Positions 1 through 11,042 of a DNA stretch of 64,000 nt are shown piece after piece. Under the pieces are notes generated by a model that was not told the DNA's origin, made no database searches, and worked only from the letters and a program-made list of their open reading frames with translations. The DNA comes from Colias croceus. Its lineage: Eukaryota > Arthropoda > Insecta > Lepidoptera > Pieridae. The stretch is taken from positions 7,628,501-7,692,500 of the forward strand of contig NC_059548.1 in NCBI RefSeq assembly GCF_905220415.1, read 5' to 3'. Position 1 is the stretch's first letter, and every line of letters starts with the position of its first letter. A program made the position numbers and the translations under genes.

Positions 1-1251
1 ATGCGCTACACAGACCAAAAAGTTTGAGACGATGTAACAATAATACAAAAGCTGTGTAAAAAAATATAACAATACATAAACTGTGTACCTAAGTACTAGC
101 AATATTCAATAATTCATAGATTATTCAATAAAACAAATTGTTTAGTTATCCTTGCATAATTACTAATTCAGCTTATATCTATCTAGTAATTACTAATTAG
201 CTTCAAGAGCAGTGTTGTGAAAATAATCATTCGATTGAGTTTCTTATCTGATAATCCCAATTTAGAGTTGAGGGTTGTATTAAGGGGTTCTTCCCTTCTT
301 CTATTTACTTGATTGGCAGTGAAAAATCATTTCGGCATCATTATCAGCTCTTGTTCCACTTTATTAATTAGCTGGTTTTTGGATGACGTTGCGTTTAAAT
401 CAACATTTTAAAATTATGCGATTTTATTATTTTCAGTAACTTAGGGTGCTTTTCCACCAATAATGTGCGATGATGTGTAGCGAGGAATGCGTATGTAAAG
501 ATATGCTTAATGCTTATGTATGCATTTCATTTAGTTTGAAGATTGAAGCAAGACTATTGGTTATTTACAAACACATTCCTTCGCTACACATTCTCGCATA
601 TTATTGTTGGAATAGCACCCTTATCGCATAGGCGATAGTACCTAAAATAGTACACATCTCATAAAGTTCATACGTTCTTTAACCTACTAATAAAATATAG
701 AGGTAGTTACATAGAAGACAATAAAGTAACAACTCTGTATAATCTATTATATATTATATTTTGTATTGTTATTGTGATTGAAAAGTGATGTTTTATGTTC
801 CATATTATTTATTGTACATTGTATGAAGTTAAATTTTGCGGTGCCTTTTATTTTTTATTGACCGCTAGCGTTCAATCTTATTTCATTTCATATCTACCTT
901 TAAACCTAGATAGAACCTAGATAAATTTGAATTTTAGTTATGAATTAAATTGCAGTAGGTATACTTTTTTTAATATAAGTATTTACTTAAATTTTTATTT
1001 AATTTTAAATATACTCACTGATGCTGTTTTTGTTATCTTAAACAGTTACTTAGACTAATCTTTATTTTTATAGATATGTGTACCGTGTAGCTAACGTTTA
1101 TACAATGTTTACATCCAGAAATGAATAAAGTATGAACATTTTAGAATAGTAGGTAATAGTTTAACTATAACCACACAGCCCTTCGTAGCCTTGAAAAAAT
1201 TCACATTAAAAGTAATAACTAATAAGAATAGCCTAATAGAGGAATTGCGAA
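1..1251. other. intergenic, no gene seen
   Basis: AT-rich sequence with frequent stops in all frames. I see no splice-flanked open frame, RNA gene or complete repeat before the Helitron starting near 1252. Confidence 0.5.
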
Positions 1252-1493
1252 TCCATACTAATATTTTAAAAATGCAAAAGTAACTCTGTCTGTCTGTCTG
1301 TTACTCAATCACGCCTAAACTACTGAACCCATTTGCATGAAATTTGGTATAGAGATAATATTTTGATACCCGAGACCTTTCTCGTCCTTACATGTCTTTA
1401 CATAGGCTACTTTTTACCCCGGGAAATCCCACGGGAACGGGAACTATGCGCGTTTTTCTTTGCATGCGGGCGAAGCTGCGGGTGGAAAGCTAG
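1252..1493 (+). mobile_element. Lep1-type non-autonomous Helitron
   Basis: Starts TCCATACTAATATT and ends in a GC-rich hairpin followed by GGAAAGCTAG then T. A TC 5' end, a hairpin close to a CTAG 3' end and no target duplication are Helitron hallmarks. The (GTCT)n tract and the 'AACTACTGAACCCA' segment recur in the other copies in this window. Confidence 0.85.
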
Positions 1494-1862
1494 TCATTTA
1501 TAAATCAAATTTAAATAAACACTTAGACGTATATTGAATATTATCACTCATTGTTTATGTTTGAAGTTTTATTTCCTCATACTACTTTAATTTTTGTCCG
1601 TTGGGTTTACTATAAGTCCCTTACCCTTTGCAACAACTCCTTGCTGTGGTGTTTCCTGCTTCTGTGACAGTCATGCTTTGGATCGTCATCTTGTATGTAA
1701 ACAATCTGGAATTAAATAAAAATCATTTTTTATTCAGAAATCTATACCTACGATTGTTTGTGTGATTACAAGGATAGTAATAAAATAAACAAAGATACCT
1801 ATAATTAATTTGTAACCTAGAACAGAACGTCATCTTTAGCCTCATTTTCCTCCTTTACCTAG

Positions 1863-3054
1863 TAGATAGGGAGGCGAGGTAGCTAAATGGCGTAATTCAA
1901 CGGCGTCGTCGAGACTTATCAAAATCGAAAGAGAAAATAATTTCAAAAAGAAAAGCTTCTATGGTAAAAACCATTTTAGCGGTGGGTTTGGCGTGTACGG
2001 ATTTTCAAAAATGTAAAAAAAAAACAGTTACTTGGGCATTCTCGAGCGCGTCAGATATTCATACTACGTATGCCCCAAGTCCCTCTGATAACAACGGTAT
2101 ACTAATCTGCCGGTTTGCGTGGTGGGGCTAGGCATATAAATTCGTCAAAAATGCACAGAAAAAAAATTTACTCGAGCGCGTCAGATTTTCGGAAGGGGTG
2201 TTAAGTAGTATGACGATAAGTTATGATGAATTTTTGAAAATGCAGAAAAAAAGAGTCCTTTTGAAATACTCGAGCGCGTCAGATTTTCATAGGGGAGGTT
2301 TATCTCGGTATCCTGAAAGCATATTTTCTTAATCTGACAAAAATGTTGGTGGGTTCTCTTAATCTGACCGAAAAAGGTTTGTGGGTTTCTTTTTTTTAAT
2401 CATCGTTATTTCATATCAATTTTTCTTAACTCCCTCAGTTTTCGAGATATACACAAAAAACCGGGAGTTTGAGTTTTTACGATGCTTCAAGTAAAAAAAG
2501 TTTTAACTTTGGACAAAAATGAAAAGAGACCTTTTTTTGTAAAATAAAATTACCTTTTTTGTTTATTTAAACTTTTTTTTTGTAAAAAGTAAAGTTTGCT
2601 ACTTATATGCTGCAACGCGTTTTTCGGAAGATGAAATGGCTCCTCCAGACTTCCGGTCATGCGGAAACCGGCAGATTTTGTATTTTTAATAAGTTTTAGA
2701 TTATATTCTTCAAAATAAAAATAAAAACAATCACGCTCGAGAATGCCGGATTAACGTTTTTTTTTTACAAGTTCGCGACCCTATAACTCGGCGGCGTCAA
2801 GGACTTATGGTCAGATTAGTTAAATTTAGTCTTAAAACACTAAAATCAACCCCCAATATCTTAATCTGACGCGCTCGAGTATTTCAGACTATCGATTTTT
2901 TTTTACTAATCTGATCGTCTATCCTAGGCGCGCGTCACAACATATAGAGCTAAATAGTTAACAAGGTTGTTCTATTAGGTCTAAGGTATCTCTCATATCT
3001 TAAACTGCCACGCTCAAGTATTACAGAAAATTCCCCTCTTCGCCTCCCTATCTA
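1863..3054. mobile_element. 1.2 kb TIR element with subterminal 20-mers
   Basis: The ends are inverted copies of TAGATAGGGAGGCGA and are flanked by TAG on both sides, a possible 3 bp target duplication. Inside, the 20-mer CTCGAGCGCGTCAGATTTTC or a near copy occurs near 2040, 2163 and 2267, and inverted near 2865, with degenerate copies near 2735 and 3010. No transposase frame is visible, so the element is non-autonomous. I cannot assign a superfamily; a 3 bp duplication would fit PIF/Harbinger, weakly. Confidence 0.7.
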
Positions 3055-3700
3055 TAGGTACTTAGTAGACGTTATACCTATGTCATTTGTAAGTTATAAC
3101 TACTTTCCTAAATATTTCATTATTTACTTTTGGGTTTCTTTATTGAAAACATTCTTCATATTCTTTTTTTTCAACCTTAAAACTACTTCTTAGTTTCCTT
3201 TAAAAAATAATTGAACCTTAGAAAACAACCTTAGATAAAATTAAAATCCCTCTAGGGAAATAGGTGCATAAACATTTAATTTAGAACATAGATACATAGC
3301 TTCCGTATCAAAAACTAATACCCAAAGAATTTGGCTATATGGACGATCTTATTCATAGTAGGATAATATACCTAATATAATTCAGATAACACAAGAGATA
3401 TTTATAGTAATTCCCATTATTTGATTTGTATTTATTGTAAATGTTGCTCCCATGAAACGAATGAGTCATTCTTCAAACGGGGTTTCAGTCGCCCATTCAT
3501 CATTCTCACTAGAATCGACTATCGGACATTTGGAATAATTAGTTCATCTATGAGATGTTAATTAGTCTGAATAGTAGTTAAATACCTAATTTAGGCACTG
3601 AGCAAAATTCTAGCGCCATATCGAATGTTTTTCTATGGATACGCACTACTGATATCACAAGCACATTTACTGAAATAACAAGACGTGATAACTGCGTTAA
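3055..3700. other. intergenic, nothing seen
   Basis: No supportable coding exon, RNA gene or repeat boundary found. Confidence 0.4.
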
Positions 3701-3931
3701 AAACAACCGACTTCAAACTTGCACTTGCAAAAATGCCCATAAAATAAAAACTACTGGGCCTATCCGAATAAAATTTTTATGGGACCAATTCGACACCATT
3801 CCGCATCGAACAAAAAAAGAATCACGTAAATCGGTTCAGAAACCTCGGAGTAATCGGTGTACATACATAAAAAAAAATAAAAAACATACCGGCCGAATTG
3901 ATAACATCCTCCTTTTTTTGAAGTCGGTTAA
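3701..3931. mobile_element. MITE with AACCGACTTCAAA ends
   Basis: Bounded by AACCGACTTCAAA and its inverted copy TTTGAAGTCGGTT, with the subterminal tract 'GAATTGATAACATCCTCC'. Fragments of the same family lie at about 39971-40009 and 56713-56752, so it is a dispersed repeat. Confidence 0.7.
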
Positions 3932-4639
3932 TAAAAATATATTACAATTTCTAAATGAAGTTTAATGTGCTAAATGCAATCAATCAGGTTCACCAGTATT
4001 AGTTAAATTGATTGTATAAATATTTCCATCCAAATTTTTGATGAAATATAATCGAAAAAATACACTATAGCGTCTGCGAGAATTGATAGATATTTATAAA
4101 GATAATAATTATGGCGATAACTCTAAAGGATCAACTAAATATGTTTATTATTTGAGTTCTAGAAAGCACGATTTTACATTTTTCACTCAAACGGCAAACC
4201 GTAGAATTTGAAAATTCTTATCAGATCGTAAATATGTTATGTTCACGAGTTTCAGAAACTGAATACAAAATCTCCTTACACACTTATACATTTCATGACC
4301 TCATAGACTCACAGATTAGATATGTTTCAGTTGCATTTCTATTACCATTAGCGAGGACATAGCCATAGTTATAAGGTTTGAAAGATTTATAGCAATAGCT
4401 CGATGAGTTCTATAGCAGTTAGCAGGAAACAGTCAATTCATCACAATTCATTCGTCGAGTGCTTTCTCCATTTGTAGTAATGGCCTGGCTAACGTCATTC
4501 CATTATTTGCTTAGAAAATTGTGTAGTCTTAGGTTAGGTAGGTGTAGTCTTATGTAATCTTAGGTTCATAGGTATTTTAATTGAACAAACACGCAGATTT
4601 GTGTGTGGTGTGTGGGGTTTGAATCGGATAAAAACTATG
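3932..4639. other. intergenic, nothing seen
   Basis: AT-rich with no exon-like frame. Confidence 0.4.
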
Positions 4640-5205
4640 GTTCAGGATACATCGCCCATTTTTGCAAGTGACTACTATCAAGCTGATTTTCCGTTTGTAG
4701 CTTTATTTTGATGAGACACCGAATAATTTCGTGTACGAAACTCTCGATTGTGGTAGCTAACAGAGATAACAAGGATAAAATTTTTTGATTTGATGGTTCT
4801 CAAATATTTATTACGCAATTTGTAGGACAATATGTCTGTTGAATTATATAAACATTAATTAAGTGAAAACAAAAAAATCAGCTTGTTAGTAATCATTTAT
4901 GATGACCTCGTTATCGATAGACTTTGGAAAGGGGGACTCTTTGAACAAACCATAGATTTTGTAGGACAAATATTTTTTCGAATAATTTAGGTAATTATCT
5001 TGAGATTGAACAAAAAAAAAAATTCAGTTAGTAATAAATATTTGAGAACCATCGAATCAAAAATTTTTATCCTTGTTATCTCTGTTAGCTACCACAATCG
5101 AGACTTTCGTACACGAAATTATTGGGCGTCTCATCAAAATAAAGCTACAAACTGAAAATTAGCTTGATAGTAGTCACTTGCAAAAATGGACGATGTATCC
5201 TGAAC
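4640..5205. repeat. foldback MITE with about 175 bp arms
   Basis: The arm from GTTCAGGATACATCG near 4640 to CTCAAATATTTATTA near 4812 reappears inverted from about 5030 to 5205. A spacer of roughly 215 bp separates the arms, which differ by a few substitutions and small indels. No coding capacity. Confidence 0.8.
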
Positions 5206-5246
5206 TACTAGATTATTTTAAACTAGCAGTCACAGTAGATGAAATA

Positions 5247-5472
5247 TCTATACTAATATTATAAAGCTGAAGAGTTTGTTTGTTTGTTTGCTTGAATGAT
5301 CTAATCTCTTGAATGATCTAATCTCAGAAAATACATACTGGTCCGATTTGAAAAATTTTTTCGGTGTTAGACAGCCCATTTACCGAGGATGGTTATAGAC
5401 TATATTGTATCAACACGCGAAGACCAACAACAAGAGCTGAGTAATGCGGGTGCAACCGCGGGGAACAGCTAG
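5247..5472 (+). mobile_element. second-type Helitron
   Basis: TCTATACTAATATTATAAAG 5' end, a GTTT repeat, then a CCGCGGGGAACAGCTAG 3' end with T following. It shares the 'GGTCCGATTTGAAAAATT' segment with the inverted copy at 18066-18244. Confidence 0.75.
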
Positions 5473-6061
5473 TTAGATATAATTGGCGGATTCGTCACGA
5501 TATGATATAACGAAGTGTTTTTGATGGCAATACTTTTATAAAAAACTTCAAAGTCAATGAGTATTTGCTAAACCGTGTCTGGTTGTTTGAATAGCTGGGG
5601 TTTTTTACCTTTGGTAAATGATGACATAGAGTCATCATAATATTCTTACCTAGGTGTTCATTTTGCATCGATAATCGATATAAAATTCTCGTTAAATTTA
5701 TAACTTTACCCAGAAAATTTCACGTCAGGAATAAACTAACTTTGAGTTTCCAGGTGTTCGAGGAATATTACTGCCTATGTTACTTAGTTAATTTTTATTT
5801 GTAAAGTGTAATTAACTATAGAAAATTTCTTTAAATTTCCAATTTATTTAAATCTCACAGCATAAAATAAAAATATGTAAAAATATCTAACAGATTATGA
5901 ATTCTAAAAAAATTCTTTTATTTTCGACATTATTCTGAAATGTTCTACCCAAAACACAATTTTACAATAAATAAATGAAATTAAGCAACATTCATCGATC
6001 GTGCTCACACTATTAAAGCCGTCTGATGGAATCAAGGACACATTGAACAATGAGTACTTAC

Positions 6062-6120
6062 TGTTATCACCAGGTGTTGTATCACAAACACTAACCACTT
6101 TCACTATATTTGCATTTTAC
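6062..6120 (-). other. candidate first exon of a leftward gene
   Basis: On the minus strand a consensus donor (AACA then GTAAGTAC) follows a short exon that starts about 20-30 bp downstream of a GTATATAG TATA-like box. The short exon carries only a tiny upstream frame, so it is probably 5' UTR; the rest of the gene would lie left of here, possibly outside the window. I saw no matching coding exon in 1-6000. Confidence 0.35.
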
Positions 6121-6129
6121 ACTGCACTA

Positions 6130-6370
6130 TTCGCGCTATATACCTAAATGGATATTTATTTGTTTATATTTTAGAAATAAGTACGAATACGTTGGTGCGC
6201 GCGCGCCGGCCCGTGTCGCCAATGAGACGAAACAACGATCAGTCGACGTACATTTTTTATATTCTTCATCCTATTAGGGTTCTCGACGGGTTACGGGAGT
6301 GGAATCTGGATCGATGGACCCGTTCCCGCGTACCGTGGTAACGATATTTACCTGCGGTCGCGAATTTGTG
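6130..6370 (-). promoter_or_regulatory. GC-rich promoter-like island
   Basis: A local GC-rich, CpG-containing patch (GCGCGCGCGCCGGCCCG near 6195, several CG dinucleotides to about 6365) in otherwise AT-rich DNA, directly upstream of the TATA-like box and minus-strand exon at about 6.1 kb. Promoter function is inferred from position and composition only. Confidence 0.35.
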
Positions 6371-6594
6371 TAACTTTTATGTTTGTAATTTCACGCTATT
6401 ATAATATTATAGTTGATTAAATTGCAGTTTTTATTGTAAGGCTGATTAGTTTTTGCACTATATATTTTTTGCTTATTGTTATAATGTTAAAATATTTTTT
6501 TTTAATTAGGTCGATAGAATTTATATTTTTTGGTTTTTATGGCATTCAAATGCTTTATAAATATAAATTTGTAAATAATATAAAAAATCTTAAG

Positions 6595-6652
6595 GTTAGG
6601 CATCCGCCCCGGAATGGCGCGAAGGATGCGGGTTCGAGTCCCGCCTCGTGAT
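6595..6652 (+). other. tRNA-like fragment
   Basis: Contains a good T-arm and B box (GCGGGTTCGAGTCCCGC) preceded by GCATCC...GGATGC. No 5' acceptor strand complementary to CTCGTGA is found upstream, and the candidate anticodon loop lacks U33. It is therefore a tRNA pseudogene or SINE fragment, not a functional tRNA. Confidence 0.4.
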
Positions 6653-7025
6653 CGAATTTTTTCTATTCTTTATAAATTTATAAATTTATAGGTCGATAGA
6701 ATCTATGTAAAGCTATAAATATTTTAATGAATATGGTTCCTACATTTTTACGGATAACGCGATAGTAATCACTTAAATATTATAATATGCACTTGCGCCG
6801 TCAGCGACCTTGGATGACAAAGAGTATGTTCCTATGGTCTTTAAATTTATTTAGGTAGGTATGAAGAGTTTTTAAACATCGAAACTGCAACAAAAATATC
6901 GGTACCTTCGGTATAAGCTCCACTATTGATATTCATATAAGTACCTAAGTGTTGTAGAGTTTACTATCCATTCTTCCATTCAAATTTAATGAATGTCCTT
7001 ATACATGCATTTTATTTATGCTATA

Positions 7026-7199
7026 CTAGTGGTCCGGCTTCGCCCGTGGTACATATTTCGCAATAAAAGGTAGCCTATGTCCTTTCTCGGGTATCAAGAT
7101 ATCAAAATACCAAATTTCATGCAAATTGGTTTAGTAGTTTAGGCGTGATTGATTAACAGACAGACAGAGTTCCTTTCGCATTTATAATATTAGTATGGA
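7026..7199 (-). mobile_element. Helitron, reverse orientation
   Basis: Inverted CTAG end with CCGGCTTCGCCCGTGG, followed by the shared 'CCTTTCTCGGGTATCAAGAT' segment and ending ATATTAGTATGGA, the inverted TCC start. An internally deleted copy. Confidence 0.8.
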
Positions 7200-8039
7200 T
7201 TGTGCTCCATTCATATTGCTATGTCAATCAATGTAAGTATCAAGTATGTCAGCAGTATGAAAGTAGTATAGGTTGCTTTTGATCCTTCACGTGAGCGAAG
7301 CTTCGAGCTAAATAAATCAAAGAGATAGAATCTATAGGTTGAGATAATATGGTTCCTGCAGATTTTACGCTGACTGTAACATTAATTAAACACATTGTAT
7401 GTCTGGGATCCAATCTTAATCCTTTTGAAACGTACGAAGTTTACAAGACAAAATGTTATTTACTGCAAGAGTCGGCAATTAATCTAGACGAAGAATTTTG
7501 AACTCATTTGCAGAGTCGTTAAAACTGATTGTCTCCAACAGTGAAGTTGACGGCTTAAATGATGTTATCTGGATACTATAGCCCTCTTTAAGCATACTTC
7601 AAAGAAAATGATTCAAACAGAAATAACTAGCGACACTATTCCATTTAAGTCTGCTTAATTTAATAGTAATGCTGTTATCAAGATAATATTTTTAAACCTA
7701 CATTGTCAGGACGAGTCGTGAAACGTTTTTATGATGTAACAAAAAGTAAGTCAATAAAACCCGTACTTCATTTTAAAACCTGTTCAAAACATGTTGCTAA
7801 AATATTTGGGAGGCTTTAATTTAATAATTTTATCACGCATCTTAATCTCGTCATTACAAGCAGTTCCTCGTGATATATATTTATTTGTGATATAATAATC
7901 TGAGTTATATTCTTATATAGAGGTTTTATATGGGTAGAGTACTTAATATATTTTATAACTGTAATGACTGTAGCATAATTTCTTCACAATGCAACATGGT
8001 AAAAGGTAAAGATAACATGTATTTTTAACATAGAGAAAT

Positions 8040-8199
8040 ATATATAAATCTCGTGTCACAATGTTTGTCCTCAATGGACTCCTAAACCACTCAACCGATT
8101 ATAATAAAATTCGCACACCATGTGCAGTTCGATCCAACTTGAGAGATAGGATAGTTTAAACATGTAGGTACCACGGGCGAAGCCGGGGCGGACCACTAG
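8040..8199 (+). mobile_element. third-type Helitron
   Basis: Begins TATATAAATCTCGTGTCACA and ends CGAAGCCGGGGCGGACCACTAG. Sister copies lie at 22202 and 43103. Confidence 0.75.
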
Positions 8200-8395
8200 T
8201 AGAGAAATAGGTAAGTGAAAAAATGGATGCCTGTATTAGCAGGATGATTTGTGTACCGAAAGTGGTGGATCCTTTCTAGTAGATGTCAGCACTCAATACC
8301 TATATAAATATAGATGATAATGGTGCAGTTTTGTCATGATTCAGTAACTCTATAGATATTTAATAATTGAAACATGATACCATGTTCCATTATTA

Positions 8396-8478
8396 ATTCC
8401 TGGAGTTAATCGGACTGTTTCCTGCTATTTCAATTAGATCATCTGTCCATTTAGGAGGATGCCTTCCCACGCTTAAAC
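8396..8478 (-). pseudogene. LINE ORF2 C-terminal remnant
   Basis: The minus strand reads GRHPPKWTDDLIEIAGNS before a stop. This resembles the G-R-x-P-x-[RK]-W-x-D-[DE] tail common at the end of non-LTR retrotransposon reverse-transcriptase ORFs in insects. Only about 25 codons survive and no upstream RT domain is visible. Confidence 0.45.
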
Positions 8479-10848
8479 GTCTTGTTCAGAATATCTATTC
8501 TACAATTTACATTCCCTAGTATTATAAAATGCATAATATTTGATTATGTGCAAACTTTTAAAACTGCACAGACTACTAGTACTATTATATTCTGTGCTCC
8601 TACCCTGACCAAGTTGATTATTCTATCAGACAAAGGTGAAAGTTAAAAATCTTTCAGCAAGAAACGATATTTAAAATGATTTATTTTTTTTATGATATCT
8701 ACAATCCTCAGAGAACATTTTTTAGGTATATCAAAAGAATATTTGAATATCACCAAATGTCATTTATGTTACAATTCATTCCAATCAGCCAAAACGTTTT
8801 AATACCAACCGTCCATTCAAACATGAAAACGGTCTATAGGTTTTGCTTTATAATTAAAAACATTTTTATTTCAAACAACATTCTTAACTATCATCAATGG
8901 TTTTATAAATTGGTATCTATCCATCGTATTAATTCAGTTGTACACTCAATAGCTATTTAGTAATATGTGGTAATACGCTCAAACAGCGCCTTATAAAAAA
9001 ACAATTGAAGCATATTTGGAAGTCTTCATTACTACAATACCTACATGTGACAAGGTTATTCCACATTCTATTGTCTCTATTGCCCAGTGATGGCTGATGG
9101 CTCAATAGTACAGACAGACTGACTGTACTACAGACTTCAATAGTACTAGAAATAGTAATTTCAATAAGCACATTTGGCCTAGAACATTCCAGCCTAAATT
9201 ATGTCGTGTGGTGTCACGAAAGTAATCAACGTTTTTAAAAAAAGTTGCGAAATGGATGTTTGCAATTATGTGCGGGACTTCAATTTGAACACGCTCAAAG
9301 GGTTTACCGAAACTGTTTCCCTATCACTCTTTGGTATTTGGTTAAGTTTTTATGTATTGCTATAATTAACCATCATGTATTTTACATGTGTTTTATTTTA
9401 TGCTTTATCTTAAAGTATTAATGTTTATTTTAAATCCACTTAATAAGGCGGTGATTCTAAATTCAACTGTATTGTTTGAGGTTTGTTAATTATCTCAGAA
9501 CTTTCGACTGGGTCTACCGATTTTGATGATTCCTTTTTCATTTGAAAACTGGTGGCTTCCGTATGGTCCCATTTAAATTTGGTCTAGGTGATAGCTTGAA
9601 GACGGCTTAGTTTTATGTTACTAAGCAAGATATTTGACCTTGCTCATCATAAAAAGATGTCTTGAATAAATCTGTTCTCTAAAATACATAGAAGTAAAGA
9701 TCACATGACAATTCAGTTATAAGGAAAGACACAGTCCTCTTTATTTAGAATCTCCCACACATGTGATATACAGTGTATAGACATTGGTAAATCCAAATTA
9801 TTATAACAATGTTGTTCAGAGGAAAATACGTGTGTGGGTTTTAACATTACATTATTTTAAACAACTGATTAGTGATTATATTCTGAATTATAGATACCAT
9901 AGTACAAATCTATTGATAGATAATTAAAATATAATCTCCACCACTTTCCCTGTTACAGTTATTATTTTTATTTAAAAAAAATTCAACCAAATGTGTGTTA
10001 GGAAAAATATAATAAAATAGTAAATATAATAAATAATTTTCCTATGACGCAGAATCTTCGGATATCCTTCATATATCTGTTAAAAAGCTTTACAAAGGTG
10101 AGCTATAAGTAGACACATAGTAATATCTAGTGGGAAAATAATTATGTTTATAAGTTTCTTTATTTTATTTTTTTGTAGTTGTAAGTTTTTAAACATTTAG
10201 TTTCATAAAGGTTAGCCAGCCGGGGGCGACCACTTTGTTGGAAATTGCAAAAGAAACAATGTATGAACCAAGAAAAACTTATGATCTATATAATAGGGAA
10301 TCATTGTATCATGAATATAACCACTATAACTATGCAGGTGTCCCACCGTCAGTATACTAAGCTTAAAGGAGGTTATAGTCTTTCATACGTAAAAAATACT
10401 TATAAAATTCAGACGCATTTTTTTTTTCAAATTGATGAATTCTCAAAACTCTATGTGTACAGTGTACACCGCTAACAAGTAACCCGCCCAACATTACCAC
10501 CCGCACGTGAGCTATCGTTTAAGATTATATTTTCATAGACAAAATTACATACATTTTGCAAAGCGGTATATGCCGGCTGCGCGAAGCTGGAGGAGAAAGG
10601 AAAAAATTTGCAAAAATTTTTTGACGTACCAATTTATTTTGTTTAGTTATTTTTTACGTGATCAGTGTTAGTAAAACAACAAGTCTCTTCGCGCTTAGTA
10701 TACCGATTGTGGGACACCCACCCAATTAAGGTGATAAACAAGTGGTCAATATTCAAACACGGATATAATTTTACAGCAATAACGTTTTATTAAAATTATT
10801 TTCTGAGTATGATAGGTTGCATACTATCAAGACTATTTATTTTCGTGT
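8479..10848. other. intergenic, no supported gene
   Basis: Holds a 94-codon plus-strand frame (8676-8960) and a 76-codon frame (10245-10475). Neither shows splice-site context, a recognisable domain or a plausible signal peptide. I treat both as chance frames in AT-rich DNA. Confidence 0.4.
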
Positions 10849-11042
10849 TTATATTTCAATTGTTTTCGCTTGGTGGGTACCCTGTTGATATTTAGAGTCG
10901 TCTACGTCTTCCCATAACGTGTGGCCAATTTTCATAATTTTTGATATGAACAATTTCGAAGCACCATTTATTGTTCTTTTATAAACTTCTTCGGGTGTAT
11001 CTTCATGGAATATTTGAATAGCTGCTGAATGTGTGATGTTTC
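10849..11042 (-). CDS. terminal coding exon, possibly of gene A
   Basis: On the minus strand, TTGATATGTTTTCAG is a good acceptor, followed by 194 nt ending in a stop: G-N-I-T-H-S-A-A-I-Q, later D-D-S-K-Y-Q-Q-G, then T-I-E-I. The exon is entered in phase 1, exactly the phase left by gene A exon 2 (17902-18032). Splicing the two gives a 125-residue protein, close to gene B (134). The first residues form an N-I-T sequon. The intron would be 6.9 kb and contain the 13.7-17.6 kb transposon palindrome. Phase agreement alone has a one-in-three chance, and I see no clear similarity to the C-termini of B, C or D. Being a real exon is likelier than the link to A. Confidence 0.5.

Noticed and set aside
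6595..6652. Functional tRNA gene
   Set aside because: T-arm is good, but the 5' acceptor strand and U33 are missing.
8676..8960. 94-codon plus-strand frame as a gene
   Set aside because: AT-driven composition (Ile, Phe, Tyr, Asn), no splice context or domain.
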